This document shows positions 11,855-19,725 of a DNA stretch of 28,041 nucleotides, piece by piece. Positions within the stretch are counted from its first letter, which is position 1; each line of letters starts with the position of its first letter. Source of the DNA: a virus. The position numbers were made by a program, and so were the translations under genes. The stretch spans positions 1 through 28,041 of IMG/VR virus record IMGVR_UViG_3300028376_000024; one strand, written 5' to 3'. The notes below the pieces were generated by a model, which searched no databases, was not told the origin of the DNA, and saw nothing but the letters and a program-made list of their open reading frames with translations.

Positions 11855-13128
11855 GCAACCTGAAAGATATTCGTACCAAAACATCAAAAGCCCGTCAAGA
11901 CGCAATTCAGCAAAAGTATCTACCCGACCGATCATGGTCAGCCTTTGTGTGGAAAAACTGGAAAGGGTATAGCCGTTGGGATAAGCAGCAGGTTATCGAA
12001 CAGGGATACAACCGTAACGCCGCGTTCTACGCCGCCGCAAACATAATCGCTCAGACGGTTTCAGAAGCGCCAATTATTATTGAGTACGAGAAAAACGGAG
12101 AAAAGCATACTACGCACAATCACCCGATTATTGACGCAATGGAGCGCAATGATAGCAGGGAAGAACTGATTGAGGCGATCACGCTTTACTTTGTTGTTAC
12201 AGGCGAAGCGTATGCCCGAATTGTCATGTCTAACGCAGGACGAAGGAAGCGAATATTAGGATTTATACCTCTTCCGTCTCAATATACAACACCTGTTCAG
12301 GGCGATGAGTTTTCTCCAATATCGCACTTTGAGGTTCAGAACAGAACCAAAGAGACGTTCATGCCGGAGGAAATGATTTACATCAAAAAACCCGACCTTA
12401 AAAAGCCGTTGCAGGGCATGAGTCCGGGCGTTCCGCTTGCAGAATTGATTGACCTGAACAACGCAGGAATTACATGGAACAAGAATGTTGCTTTGTCTGG
12501 CGGTACGCCGCCAATCATTGCGTCCGCACCCGCCGGAACGACTCAGGAAGAAGCGAAAGAAATTCAGGACGCGTTTCAAAATCAATCCGGCGCTGATAAT
12601 GCACACCGACTAAAAGTGCTTTCAGGGGAATTGAACCTGCATGATCTTAACGTTGACCCGCATGACGCTGAGTGGGGGAACGCCGTTCTGATGTCCATGC
12701 GAATGATTCTTATGACGCTTAACGTATCGTCCTCACTTATGAACGATGCGGCGAATAAGACCTACAACAATGTTAAGGATTCTCGAAAAGCGCTGTATAT
12801 TGATGCGGCTTTGCCTATTGCAGACCGTATATACAAGAAAATAAGCCTGTCGTGTCGCCGTCACTACGATGATAATCCGGTGATACGGGTGGACAGGGAA
12901 GCAATAGAAGTATTGCAAGAGGACATGAAATCACGATCAGAATGGGTAGGAAATACCGTTGATCGTGGTCTTATGACCCGAAACGAAGGGCGAGAGAAGT
13001 TGAGGCTACCGAGGTCAAACGACCCTATGGCAGATCAGCTTGTTATATCAAATTCACCAAGTCAACGTGAAAAACGACCTGGGGAGGTCGAAACAGACAA
13101 CGAACCCGTTAATAACACCGAGGAATAG
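11851..13128 (+). CDS. Portal protein, HK97-like
   Basis: The 425-residue protein is the likely dodecameric ring at the capsid vertex through which DNA passes. ATG 11851 overlaps the terL stop (ATGA); the frame is open upstream but that part lies inside terL. The N-terminal region (AFVWKNWKGYSRW..., then YNRNAAFYAAANIIAQTVSEAPI) matches the usual wing start of portals. The middle PGVPLAELIDLNNAGITWNKNVALSGGTPP is the characteristic region before the stem. The segment MNDAANKTYNNVKDSRKALY matches the conserved N..T.NN..E.. block of HK97/phage-portal families. The C-terminus is short and acidic. Position between terL and the protease is the classical one. Confidence 0.92.
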   Translation: MSNLKDIRTKTSKARQDAIQQKYLPDRSWSAFVWKNWKGYSRWDKQQVIEQGYNRNAAFYAAANIIAQTVSEAPIIIEYEKNGEKHTTHNHPIIDAMERNDSREELIEAITLYFVVTGEAYARIVMSNAGRRKRILGFIPLPSQYTTPVQGDEFSPISHFEVQNRTKETFMPEEMIYIKKPDLKKPLQGMSPGVPLAELIDLNNAGITWNKNVALSGGTPPIIASAPAGTTQEEAKEIQDAFQNQSGADNAHRLKVLSGELNLHDLNVDPHDAEWGNAVLMSMRMILMTLNVSSSLMNDAANKTYNNVKDSRKALYIDAALPIADRIYKKISLSCRRHYDDNPVIRVDREAIEVLQEDMKSRSEWVGNTVDRGLMTRNEGREKLRLPRSNDPMADQLVISNSPSQREKRPGEVETDNEPVNNTEE

Positions 13129-13130
13129 CC

Positions 13131-14348
13131 ATGACAGAATTAGAAAGCATACGATCTACCATTGAAGAGCTTGAGCAACTTGCCGAGCAAATGGAAAGCA
13201 CCGAGATTGATTTTCAGTCCGGTCAAGTCGTGAACTACGAAAGCGAGGAAGGATCAGGCGTTGCCGTTATTGAATCGGTTCGTGAGAATGATCTTACCGC
13301 AAGGGTCATGGCAGTTGCCGGAGATAACTACGAGCCGACCGATGATGTGTTGACGCTCGGATTCGATCAGGTGTCACCGCATGACGAGGCTAATGCCGAA
13401 GAGCCAGAGGATGAGGAAGAACCCAAAGAGGAAGAAGAAAATGAGGACGAGGACGATCAGGAAGAAGAAGTAGCAAAAGGTATGTTCGTGTCATGGAATA
13501 GCAAGCATGGTCCTGTTATCGGGAAAGTGGTTGACGTTCTTACCGGCGAGCCGGCAATCATTCCTGAAACGGGTGACGAAATTAAATCTGACAAACCTCT
13601 TGCGCTCATTGAAGTGTATAAGAAAGCCGATGAGTCCTACGAGGACACGGGCGTTCATGTCGCTCACAATGTATCTGATGTTGAGGTCATTGACTCGGTT
13701 GAAGTGAAGCAACGCCGACTCATGGTAAAGGTCAAGAATTACGAACTTGAATCCGATGAAGAGAAAGTCGGCATGTTTAAGGGTCTTGGCAGCGCCTACG
13801 GAAAAGTTGATCTCGGTGGTGATACGGTTGCAAAAGGTGCCTATACACAAACGATCATGCACAATAACAGCAAGGTTCAACTCATGTTTAATCACGGGTG
13901 GGAAGTATCGGACGTTGCTGGAATCGCCTACCTTGAGGATTCGGAAGAGGGGTTGATGGTTGAAGGTAAAATGCCACTCAGCGTACCGTCCATAAAGGAT
14001 GGGTATGAGATTATGAAATTTATGCTCAAGGAAAGCAATCCGCTTGGACTGAGTATCGGCTATCAGGTCATTAAAGCCGCGCCGGGGCCGAACGGAACGC
14101 GCATTCTTAAAGAGATTGCCCTTGAGGAAATGTCAATCACTCCCTGGCCGATGGACACCCATGCAAGAATCAGGGATGCGAAAGACAGGAAAATTGGCTA
14201 TCATGCTAAAAGACGAGGGTGGCAAACGCTGTCTGACTCTAAAACTACTGATGCGCCCACCGGCAATCAGTCCCACGAAAGCGAGTATAAATCATTTTGT
14301 GGCGCACTCATAGAAATAAAAAATAATATTGAGGAACAATATGATTGA
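13131..14348 (+). CDS. XkdF-like prohead protease with N-terminal SH3/Tudor-like domains
   Basis: The 405-residue protein ends with an HK97 U35-like serine protease domain (residues ~192-355). H255 lies in FNHGW, S308 in LGLSIGY, and the EEMSITPWP block follows at 332-340. It would mature the capsid by cleaving scaffold and capsid N-termini. The first ~190 residues are extra. A helix (1-25) is followed by a small beta-barrel-like unit (about 28-84, GQVVNYESEEG...), a highly acidic linker (85-113) and a second unit (about 115-188, GMFVSWNSKHGPVIGKVVDV... LALIEVY). The second unit resembles the W-N-S-x-x-G-x-x-x-G-K-I module of XkdF-like proteins. The acidic linker may act as scaffold or bind the capsid. 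It overlaps the capsid gene by 8 bp. Confidence 0.87.
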   Translation: MTELESIRSTIEELEQLAEQMESTEIDFQSGQVVNYESEEGSGVAVIESVRENDLTARVMAVAGDNYEPTDDVLTLGFDQVSPHDEANAEEPEDEEEPKEEEENEDEDDQEEEVAKGMFVSWNSKHGPVIGKVVDVLTGEPAIIPETGDEIKSDKPLALIEVYKKADESYEDTGVHVAHNVSDVEVIDSVEVKQRRLMVKVKNYELESDEEKVGMFKGLGSAYGKVDLGGDTVAKGAYTQTIMHNNSKVQLMFNHGWEVSDVAGIAYLEDSEEGLMVEGKMPLSVPSIKDGYEIMKFMLKESNPLGLSIGYQVIKAAPGPNGTRILKEIALEEMSITPWPMDTHARIRDAKDRKIGYHAKRRGWQTLSDSKTTDAPTGNQSHESEYKSFCGALIEIKNNIEEQYD

Positions 14349-15660
14349 CAAATATTTTACATTCGCGGCTATGTGCTTCGATGCTCCTACAGACGGGGCG
14401 GGTGGCGCAAGCGGTGACGGTGGAGGCGCAGCAGTAACAGCTCCATCCGATGCTAAGAGCGAATTTCGACAAATGGTTGCCGGTCTTAAAGACTTGGTGG
14501 CTACAAAGCACGAAAAGACTGAGAATGAATTTCAGAATCAGTTCGCGAAAATCAGCGACCGCCTTGACGACCTTGAGTTTGATTTTGAAACTAAGCGCAA
14601 GAACAGCATGGCGAACGCCAATGAGTCCAAAGGCTTTCAGCACAAGGACACGTTCAAAAGCGCATTTTGGGAATTTGTAAAGGGCAATCGTAAAGGATTG
14701 ACTCTTGAGCAAGTGAACGGCGGTAAAGAAGTTAAAGGCTATCACCCGTCCATTCAGGGCGAGACGAAAAGCGATAACCTTGTCCGCTTCGATTTTGAAA
14801 GCTCCGGCGCTCTTCTGCTTCCGGCTGAACTGTCTGATCAGATTATCTACAACGCGATTGAGTCTACACCGATCACACGCCTTGTACTGACCACGACCAC
14901 AAGCCGTTCTCAGAAAAAGCGTAATCTCCGAGTTAGCACTCCCGGCCTGTCATGGGTTGAAGAGGAAGGCGCTGTAAGTAAAGGGAAAGTTAAGTACCGT
15001 CAGGTTACACTTACCCCTAAAAAAGCGGCTGCCCGATATGGCGTGTCGATGGAGAACGAGCAGGATTCCGGTTATGATCTGTTTGGCGAAGTCCAGAGGG
15101 CATATCAGGAAGATTTCAACGTAGCCATTGGTTCTGCTTGCCTGTCCGGTAACGGAAACGGCAAACCCAAAGGTATGATTGGCGAACTGCAAGGTTTTGA
15201 TTCAGGTGCATTGACGTTGACGCCCGATATGCTTATCAAGATGCAGGAAACTCTTCTTGACGAGTACCAGGCAAACGGACAATGGTTATTCACCCGTCAG
15301 ACACGAGCGTTCATTCGTTCACTTTTCCTGACGAGCAGTAACGCTGCTCTGCAATACTTGTGGGAGCCTGACTTCACCCGAAGGACGCCTACTGTACTTC
15401 TTGGTGCGCCTGTAAACATTGCCCGTGAAGGCGATATGGCAGGTGATGTTGAAGGAACGTTTACCGCAGGTCAAGTGCCTGTACTGTTTGGAGATTTCCA
15501 AACGGCCTACGAATTTACAACTCACACAGATATGTTCATGCTTGATGATCCATATACTGAAAGTGAGCGATGGATTCGAAACATGAATATTATGAGCCGA
15601 GTGGACGGTCAGCCGATGAAAACGGAAGCCGCCGCCGAACTCAGAATCACAAACTCATAA
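14341..15660 (+). CDS. Major capsid protein, HK97 fold
   Basis: This 439-residue protein forms the icosahedral shell. ATG 14341 follows GAGG six bases upstream and overlaps the protease stop by 8 bp; an in-frame TTG upstream is less likely. The N-terminal ~95 residues are a delta-like scaffold region: a Gly/Ala-rich start, then a coiled coil (~37-85). Mature sequence probably begins shortly before the SDNLVRFDFESSGALLLP block (~140). The core has RNLRVSTPGLSWVEEEGAVS, the E-loop part, followed by TLTPKKAAARYGVSMENEQDSGYD (P-domain). The ending MFMLDDPYTESERWIRNMN... is typical of HK97-type proteins. It is expected to be cleaved by the protease just upstream, and it needs no separate scaffold gene. 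Confidence 0.93.
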   Translation: MIDKYFTFAAMCFDAPTDGAGGASGDGGGAAVTAPSDAKSEFRQMVAGLKDLVATKHEKTENEFQNQFAKISDRLDDLEFDFETKRKNSMANANESKGFQHKDTFKSAFWEFVKGNRKGLTLEQVNGGKEVKGYHPSIQGETKSDNLVRFDFESSGALLLPAELSDQIIYNAIESTPITRLVLTTTTSRSQKKRNLRVSTPGLSWVEEEGAVSKGKVKYRQVTLTPKKAAARYGVSMENEQDSGYDLFGEVQRAYQEDFNVAIGSACLSGNGNGKPKGMIGELQGFDSGALTLTPDMLIKMQETLLDEYQANGQWLFTRQTRAFIRSLFLTSSNAALQYLWEPDFTRRTPTVLLGAPVNIAREGDMAGDVEGTFTAGQVPVLFGDFQTAYEFTTHTDMFMLDDPYTESERWIRNMNIMSRVDGQPMKTEAAAELRITNS

Positions 15661-15672
15661 CGGAGGACACAC

Positions 15673-16083
15673 ATGAGTTCATTTGATATTGGACAACAAT
15701 TAAAGTCAGCCGTCCTTTTGCCTCCGCAGGTATGGGATGGTGATGCAGCGCTTGTTACCTCCGATGCTCTTGCCGTAGACACGGCTGGCGCAGAGGGTGT
15801 GGCGGTGCAAGTCATTACCGGGGCTGTTGCCGGCGCAACTGAAATCGAGATTGCTTTCTATGAAGGCGATACCAACGATTTCACTGCCGACTCAAGCTCT
15901 GAAATTGACGCAAGGTATGTCACTGACAAACCTACTATGGATGACACGGCTAACGCCTCATACATTCACGCAATTAAGACAAACAAGCGGTACTTGAAAA
16001 TTCAGATCACTCGATCTGGAACAAACGCCGCTACACTCAGCGCGAATGCGATTCTTGGACATCTTTCCAACGCCCCCGCGTAA
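15673..16083 (+). CDS. Probable capsid decoration/head protein
   Basis: The 136-residue protein is rich in Ala, Thr, Ser and Asp, mostly beta-strand in pattern (VAVQVITGAVAGATEIEIAFYE, YLKIQITRSGTNAATLSANAI), with no Cys or Trp-rich core except one VWDGD. A strong SD (GGAGG, about eight bases before ATG) predicts high expression, and an intrinsic terminator follows directly, so it shares the abundant head transcript. Position right behind the major capsid gene is that of head decoration proteins. The family is not recognised with certainty; a minor head or fibre protein is an alternative. Confidence 0.65.
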   Translation: MSSFDIGQQLKSAVLLPPQVWDGDAALVTSDALAVDTAGAEGVAVQVITGAVAGATEIEIAFYEGDTNDFTADSSSEIDARYVTDKPTMDDTANASYIHAIKTNKRYLKIQITRSGTNAATLSANAILGHLSNAPA

Positions 16084-16090
16084 CCCCTAA

Positions 16091-16123
16091 ACCGGATAGG
16101 ATCTCTCACCTATCCGGTTTTTT
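16091..16123 (+). terminator. Intrinsic terminator after the capsid genes
   Basis: ACCGGATAGG (16091-16100) pairs perfectly with CCTATCCGGT (16109-16118) around an 8-nt loop, followed by a run of six T (16118-16123). It is a clear rho-independent terminator located 8 bp after the decoration-gene stop. It probably splits head from connector/tail expression, with some readthrough or a second promoter supplying the downstream genes. Confidence 0.92.
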
Positions 16124-16136
16124 AAATTAAAATTCC

Positions 16137-16442
16137 ATGCAAGAACATCCCGATTTTTCATTTGTATGGGTAAGCAATAATACAATGGATATGCCAGTCA
16201 TAATCACACTAAAAGAACAAACGAATTTATCTCTTGACGGCGTGAACTCGAAGCAGTACAAGAAAGGTGAGGAATTGACCTCACAGAGTACACTCCAACG
16301 CCGACTTTTTGAGCATCTTGTCGAAACAGGTAAGGCAGAATTATCAATTGATGCCAAAGAGACGAAATCTGAGGGTAAGAAAGTGAAAAAGCCCAAAGAA
16401 ACGAAGTCCAAAAAGAAATCAAGTAGCAAAAAAGACTCCTAA
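16137..16442 (+). CDS. Hypothetical protein with lysine-rich tail, 101 residues
   Basis: The N-terminal ~70 residues look like a small folded unit (MDMPVIITLKEQTNLSLDGV, then a helix RRLFEHLVETGKAEL). The last ~30 residues are a lysine/serine-rich tail (KKVKKPKETKSKKKSSSKKD) likely to bind DNA or stay disordered. ATG 16137 lies only 14 bases after the terminator T-run, with no SD. The in-frame ATG at 16185 (MDMPVI...) is a credible alternative start. No family is recognised. Position between capsid and connector genes suggests a head-associated protein, and the tail could contact packaged DNA. Confidence 0.6.
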   Translation: MQEHPDFSFVWVSNNTMDMPVIITLKEQTNLSLDGVNSKQYKKGEELTSQSTLQRRLFEHLVETGKAELSIDAKETKSEGKKVKKPKETKSKKKSSSKKDS

Positions 16443-16451
16443 GAGGTCTGA

Positions 16452-17051
16452 TTGAATAAAAACTACTATACACATCACCCGCTAAGCCCGTCACGGGAAA
16501 ACAGAGGCATACCCAACCAGACAGAGGTTGTGGAGCTTATTGAAGGCGCTACGCCTATTCTCAGTCGTGATGATGTTAAGGAATTTATTCCTGTTCGCCA
16601 CGATCAGTACAATGTAACGATTGACAGGCTGATTCGATCTGTAACCGAGCAGGTGGAGTCTTATATCCGGCATGATGTGGTTCAAAAGACTATACGCTCA
16701 TACTGGCGGCTCACGCCGAGAAAAGCAATCCTTACACGAGGGCCTCACTCAGCCGTTACAAGCGTGACGATTGATGGTGATGTACTCACCGGTGGCGAGG
16801 ACTACACAGTGTCCGGCATGAAGTATAAAACAGTCGAGGGGTTTAAAACGACAGGCGAAACGCTGATTGAATACACCTCTGGCTATGCGCCGGATAAAAT
16901 ACCGCCTCAGATACCGGATGCTATTTTGCAGGAGATTTCCTTGCAGTTTAAAAACAGGCAAGACCCTGACACACCCGCCATGACGTCTGTGCATTTACTC
17001 TCACTTGAGGCAAGGCACTTGCTATCGTCACTCATACGGAGGGCCTTTTGA
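16452..17051 (+). CDS. Head-tail connector (gp6-like adaptor)
   Basis: This 199-residue protein fits the phage gp6/gp15-like adaptor group that sits below the portal. A helix with VTIDRLIRSVTEQVESYIRHDVV is followed by a strand-rich middle (YWRLTPRKAILTRGPHSAVTSVTIDGDVL...DYTV) and TLIEYTSGYAP, then helices with PDAILQEISLQFKNRQD. This pattern is typical of the family (helix pair, short beta region with a G-Y-x-x-x-x-x-P-P motif, helix). There is no ATG near the beginning, so TTG at 16452 is the likely start, with AAGAGG upstream. It is followed by HK97 gp10-like and tail-terminator-like genes in the classical order. Confidence 0.8.
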   Translation: MNKNYYTHHPLSPSRENRGIPNQTEVVELIEGATPILSRDDVKEFIPVRHDQYNVTIDRLIRSVTEQVESYIRHDVVQKTIRSYWRLTPRKAILTRGPHSAVTSVTIDGDVLTGGEDYTVSGMKYKTVEGFKTTGETLIEYTSGYAPDKIPPQIPDAILQEISLQFKNRQDPDTPAMTSVHLLSLEARHLLSSLIRRAF

Positions 17052-17509
17052 GTCTACCAACGATTGAAGAGCAGCTTGGAAAAAGCCTGAAAGAGAAAAC
17101 AATGGACATCAACAAGAAAGTTGGTAAAGATGTAGCAAAGCTATTTGAGGATGAGATGAAGTTAAACACTCAGCAGGGGCGTGGATTTGGTCAGGATCAG
17201 TACGATTCAACCTACTCACCCTCTCACAGAAAGGAACGTCAGCGCCGGGGGTTGCAGACAGACAGAGTTGATTTACGTATGAAGCATCGTAGAATAGAGA
17301 GGACAGTTGTTGAGACAACTGCGGGATCAAACGGCTCAACCACGATTAAGCACGCCGAGCATGGAGATATATTTAAGCTTCATCATACCGGACGCGCGAA
17401 GGGTGGCAAGGTCAGAAGCATTTGGCCCAAGTCGCCAGAATCCATACCCGAAAAGATTAAGTTACGAGTTAAAGAATTGGTTGGGGAGGCAATGAGTGGG
17501 AAAAAGTAG
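17048..17509 (+). CDS. HK97 gp10-like neck/tail-completion protein
   Basis: The 153-residue, strongly basic protein starts at TTG 17048, which overlaps the connector stop (TTGA). It has a charged N-terminal helix (IEEQLGKSLKEKTMDINKKV...), a polar middle (GRGFGQDQYDSTYSPSHRKERQRRG), a strand-rich part with HAEHGDIFKLHHTGRA, and a C-terminal helix after a proline/lysine-rich piece. The 'Y.ps...rk..rG.....dL..TG' type of layout and the position between the gp6-like and tail-terminator-like genes point to the HK97 gp10/virion-morphogenesis type group. Assignment relies strongly on gene order. Confidence 0.6.
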   Translation: MSLPTIEEQLGKSLKEKTMDINKKVGKDVAKLFEDEMKLNTQQGRGFGQDQYDSTYSPSHRKERQRRGLQTDRVDLRMKHRRIERTVVETTAGSNGSTTIKHAEHGDIFKLHHTGRAKGGKVRSIWPKSPESIPEKIKLRVKELVGEAMSGKK

Positions 17510-17957
17510 ACAGGTTATAGAAACACTTTTAAAAGACATGGAGAAGTATATTTCAGAATACGAAGTGGTCTATGAAGCATACAAAGAGCTTCCAGAAGAT
17601 TTAGAACCGAGGCAGGACATTCAGAAGATTCGTATTGCGTTGTATAATGATTCAGAAACAGAAGTGACCAAAGTCGGCGCTGAAAAACCCGCCGACAGCC
17701 GTCAGCAGTACGGTATTGATATTAGCGTGGTTCGTGGCTACAGGGGCGAGGGTGCGTATAACCACGAGCTTGTCGCCCTTGACGTGAAAGACGATATTAT
17801 TGAATGGATTAAAAACCTTGACGCATTTGAGTCAAGCAATGGGTCTATCTCAAGTTTCGGCTACGACTCAGCGACAGGATTCTTGCGCCGGAAACGGTTT
17901 GTGACCATGACGCTCAACTGTTCGGGTCAAAAAGATTTGATTGTAACACAACCATAA
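17496..17957 (+). CDS. Tail terminator-like protein
   Basis: This 153-residue protein starts at GTG 17496 with GGAGG eight bases upstream and overlaps the previous gene by 14 bp. An N-terminal helix (VIETLLKDMEKYISEYEVVYEAYKEL) leads into strands (IQKIRIALYNDSE, QQYGIDISVVRGYRGEGAYN), a helix (LVALDVKDDIIEWIKNLDA) and final strands (RRKRFVTMTLNC). This alpha/beta order fits the small tail terminator/tail completion group that caps the tail tube at the head end. No specific motif proves it; position before the tail tube candidates supports it. Confidence 0.6.
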   Translation: MGKSRQVIETLLKDMEKYISEYEVVYEAYKELPEDLEPRQDIQKIRIALYNDSETEVTKVGAEKPADSRQQYGIDISVVRGYRGEGAYNHELVALDVKDDIIEWIKNLDAFESSNGSISSFGYDSATGFLRRKRFVTMTLNCSGQKDLIVTQP

Positions 17958-18029
17958 ATATTATTGTATAAGTCGCCAACAATTATGATATTGAACTATA
18001 TATTTATAACCTTCACCTAAGATACAGTT
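17958..18029 (+). promoter_or_regulatory. A/T-rich intergenic gap with weak promoter candidate
   Basis: This 72-bp gap is one of the longest in the late region. TTGTAT followed after 16 bp by TGATAT is a weak sigma70-like match, and TATATATTTATAA lies further on. It precedes the probable tail tube gene, which needs high expression, so an internal promoter is reasonable. The match is too weak to be certain. Confidence 0.3.
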
Positions 18030-18437
18030 ATGGCAATTTCAGCCCCTTTAATTTTTGACGAGATTGAGATCACAGACGCTGGTGGTGGTACCGCCGAGCA
18101 ATACGCAAATCACCTGGTAGATTCTGCCGAAGTGACCCCGGAGCCGACAAGCTCAAAGGTTGGCGATGGGCAGACGCTTACCGACTTTTACGATGTTGAA
18201 TATGCCGTGAATCTGTATGAGCTTGGCATTCTTGATGATGCTCGTGTTTACACAAACTCGTCAGAAGAGCCGGTCAGGGCAGACATTATTTTCAAGAAAG
18301 CGACCGGCGCTGTTCAGCTTGTTCTGTCAAACGTTATCATTAACGGCACGAGGACGTATGACGGTAATCGGGTGCAAGCCCGTGTATTCGGCTCCAAGCG
18401 ATCCGTTCAAATAAGCGATACAATTACAGAATCGTAA
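18030..18437 (+). CDS. Probable major tail (tube) protein
   Basis: The 135-residue protein is almost entirely strand-forming and acidic: MAISAPLIFDEIEITDAGGG, then DVEYAVNLYELGILDDARVYTNSSEE, VRADIIFKKATGAVQLVLSNVIIN and VFGSKRSVQISDTI. It has no Cys, Met apart from the start, or Trp. This fits a tail tube or related virion protein. Its own intergenic leader suggests separate strong expression. The next gene (18449) has a similar size and place, so which one is the tube is unclear. The start has no SD and an A/T-rich leader. Confidence 0.5.
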   Translation: MAISAPLIFDEIEITDAGGGTAEQYANHLVDSAEVTPEPTSSKVGDGQTLTDFYDVEYAVNLYELGILDDARVYTNSSEEPVRADIIFKKATGAVQLVLSNVIINGTRTYDGNRVQARVFGSKRSVQISDTITES

Positions 18438-18448
18438 TCAACTAAAGT

Positions 18449-18838
18449 ATGGCACTTACGCTTAAAAATGTTGTAATCAAAGACCCCGACAGTGCCGACA
18501 TGGTTATACTGTCAAACATCATGGACGGTGTTGATGGGGCCGCCTCAATGGGCTGGACGCTTGAAGGTGAAGAAGTCCGTATTGAGGACAATCAAACGTA
18601 TGAGCATTCCCACATGGGAGAGCTTGACATCAAAGTATTGCGGCTTAACGACACCGATCTTGCCACTTTAAGGGGCTTGGTCGGAAAGCGAGTTGAGATT
18701 ATGGGCTGGACGATTGACGGGTTTTTCCTGATGCGGGATAATCCGATTTTGAACAGGCACGAAGATTATAACAGTGCCATTCTTAACGACCGTATTTACG
18801 TCAGCACGAAAGCGCCAAAAGGATATTCCACGACATAA
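18449..18838 (+). CDS. Tail structural protein, tube-like candidate
   Basis: The 129-residue protein is beta-rich (LTLKNVVIKDPDS, ASMGWTLEGEEVRIED, LDIKVLRLNDTDLATLRGLVGKRVEIMGWTIDGFFLMRDNP). It contains a central EHSHMGELDIKVLRL block. It is likely a virion component of the tail. The family is not recognised with certainty; it could be the tail tube, or a partner of the 18030 product. It follows that gene by 11 bp and has no SD. Confidence 0.5.
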   Translation: MALTLKNVVIKDPDSADMVILSNIMDGVDGAASMGWTLEGEEVRIEDNQTYEHSHMGELDIKVLRLNDTDLATLRGLVGKRVEIMGWTIDGFFLMRDNPILNRHEDYNSAILNDRIYVSTKAPKGYSTT

Positions 18839-18847
18839 CTTATTGAC

Positions 18848-19357
18848 ATGGCTATAAAATCACAGGCTTTTTATCTCGGCAAAAATGCTCTCGGCCTCTA
18901 TGACTACAGAGAGGGAGATTCAAACTTATTGGGAGGATTCGACCTTGACCCCGGTTTTTCAGGTTCAATAAATGACGTGTCGGGGTCTGTTTCAGGCGCA
19001 GTTCAAACCGTCATCACAGACAATAGGCTCGTTGGTGTTATGTCAAAGCCGATACTGTTTCCTTTTCCTATCATAAATTTCGATGGCCATACGGTTATTG
19101 CGTCTGCCGATTTTAGCGCCGCCACGGTTCGTTTTGTAGTTGGCGTTCGGTTTCTTGATGCAAATAAAGAACAGATTAGTAGATCAACATCAGACTATAT
19201 AGCATCGGGCCGCCGACACCATGAAGCTTTTATTTCCATAGGAACGGTTTATATTCAGTGGTTTACAGCAAGGGAAGATGATACCGCCGCCGATGGTGGA
19301 CAGTGGTCATTCACGCGACCTGCACTTAGGATTAATGGAACTACATTTACACCATAA
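18848..19357 (+). CDS. Tail protein with jelly-roll/carbohydrate-binding-like fold
   Basis: The 169-residue protein has the cadence of phage carbohydrate-binding-like modules. An NLLGGFDLD start (about residues 27-35) is followed by a strand-rich core and FSAATVRFVVGVRFLDANKEQIS. Its FTRPALRINGTTFTP end resembles the 'ar..l..G..at.yt.' terminus of such domains. Such domains usually occur in tail fibres. Here it lies between tail tube candidates and the G/GT chaperone genes, so it may decorate the tail tube. The protein ends right at the start of the next gene (TAATG overlap). The fold call is by eye. Confidence 0.45.
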   Translation: MAIKSQAFYLGKNALGLYDYREGDSNLLGGFDLDPGFSGSINDVSGSVSGAVQTVITDNRLVGVMSKPILFPFPIINFDGHTVIASADFSAATVRFVVGVRFLDANKEQISRSTSDYIASGRRHHEAFISIGTVYIQWFTAREDDTAADGGQWSFTRPALRINGTTFTP

Positions 19358-19725
19358 TGGATTTACGCGAACAGATTCAAGTCAACGGCGTTCGGGTTCG
19401 GCTTAAACCGTACACTGAGCTTCGTTACAAACAAATGCAGAAGATTGAAGATGATATTGACGCATTTGTTCAGCAAAATAATGACAAGTCGTTCAAGGAT
19501 ATTCCCGTGAAAGACAAAGCTCAGTTCTGGATGCGAAAAGCAAGAATCCTATGGGAGCCGGAACCACGTTTTGATCAAAACGGTGAGCCGGTTGAGCTAA
19601 CCGAGGCGCATTGGGATAAGAAAGAGCAGTTTTTCACACCCTCTTTTTTTGAGGACGATGCGTTTGAATATCCTATCCTTGCCAAGAGTCAGACTTTTTT
19701 TTTGACGCAAGAAGTGTATCTATAG
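19357..19725 (+). CDS. Tail assembly chaperone, G-like
   Basis: This 122-residue protein is the short form of the tail chaperone pair. It is mostly helical and charged (LREQIQVNGVRVRLKPYTEL, RYKQMQKIEDDIDAFVQQNN), with a P-rich middle (PEPRFDQNGEPVELTEAHWD) and an end FEYPILAKSQTFFLTQEVYL. The place immediately before a T-like frame and the tape measure gene is that of lambda G. In lambda, G and GT bind the tape measure protein during tail assembly and are not in the virion. Near its end a T9 run is in slippery phase, which allows the longer GT form. Confidence 0.8.
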   Translation: MDLREQIQVNGVRVRLKPYTELRYKQMQKIEDDIDAFVQQNNDKSFKDIPVKDKAQFWMRKARILWEPEPRFDQNGEPVELTEAHWDKKEQFFTPSFFEDDAFEYPILAKSQTFFLTQEVYL

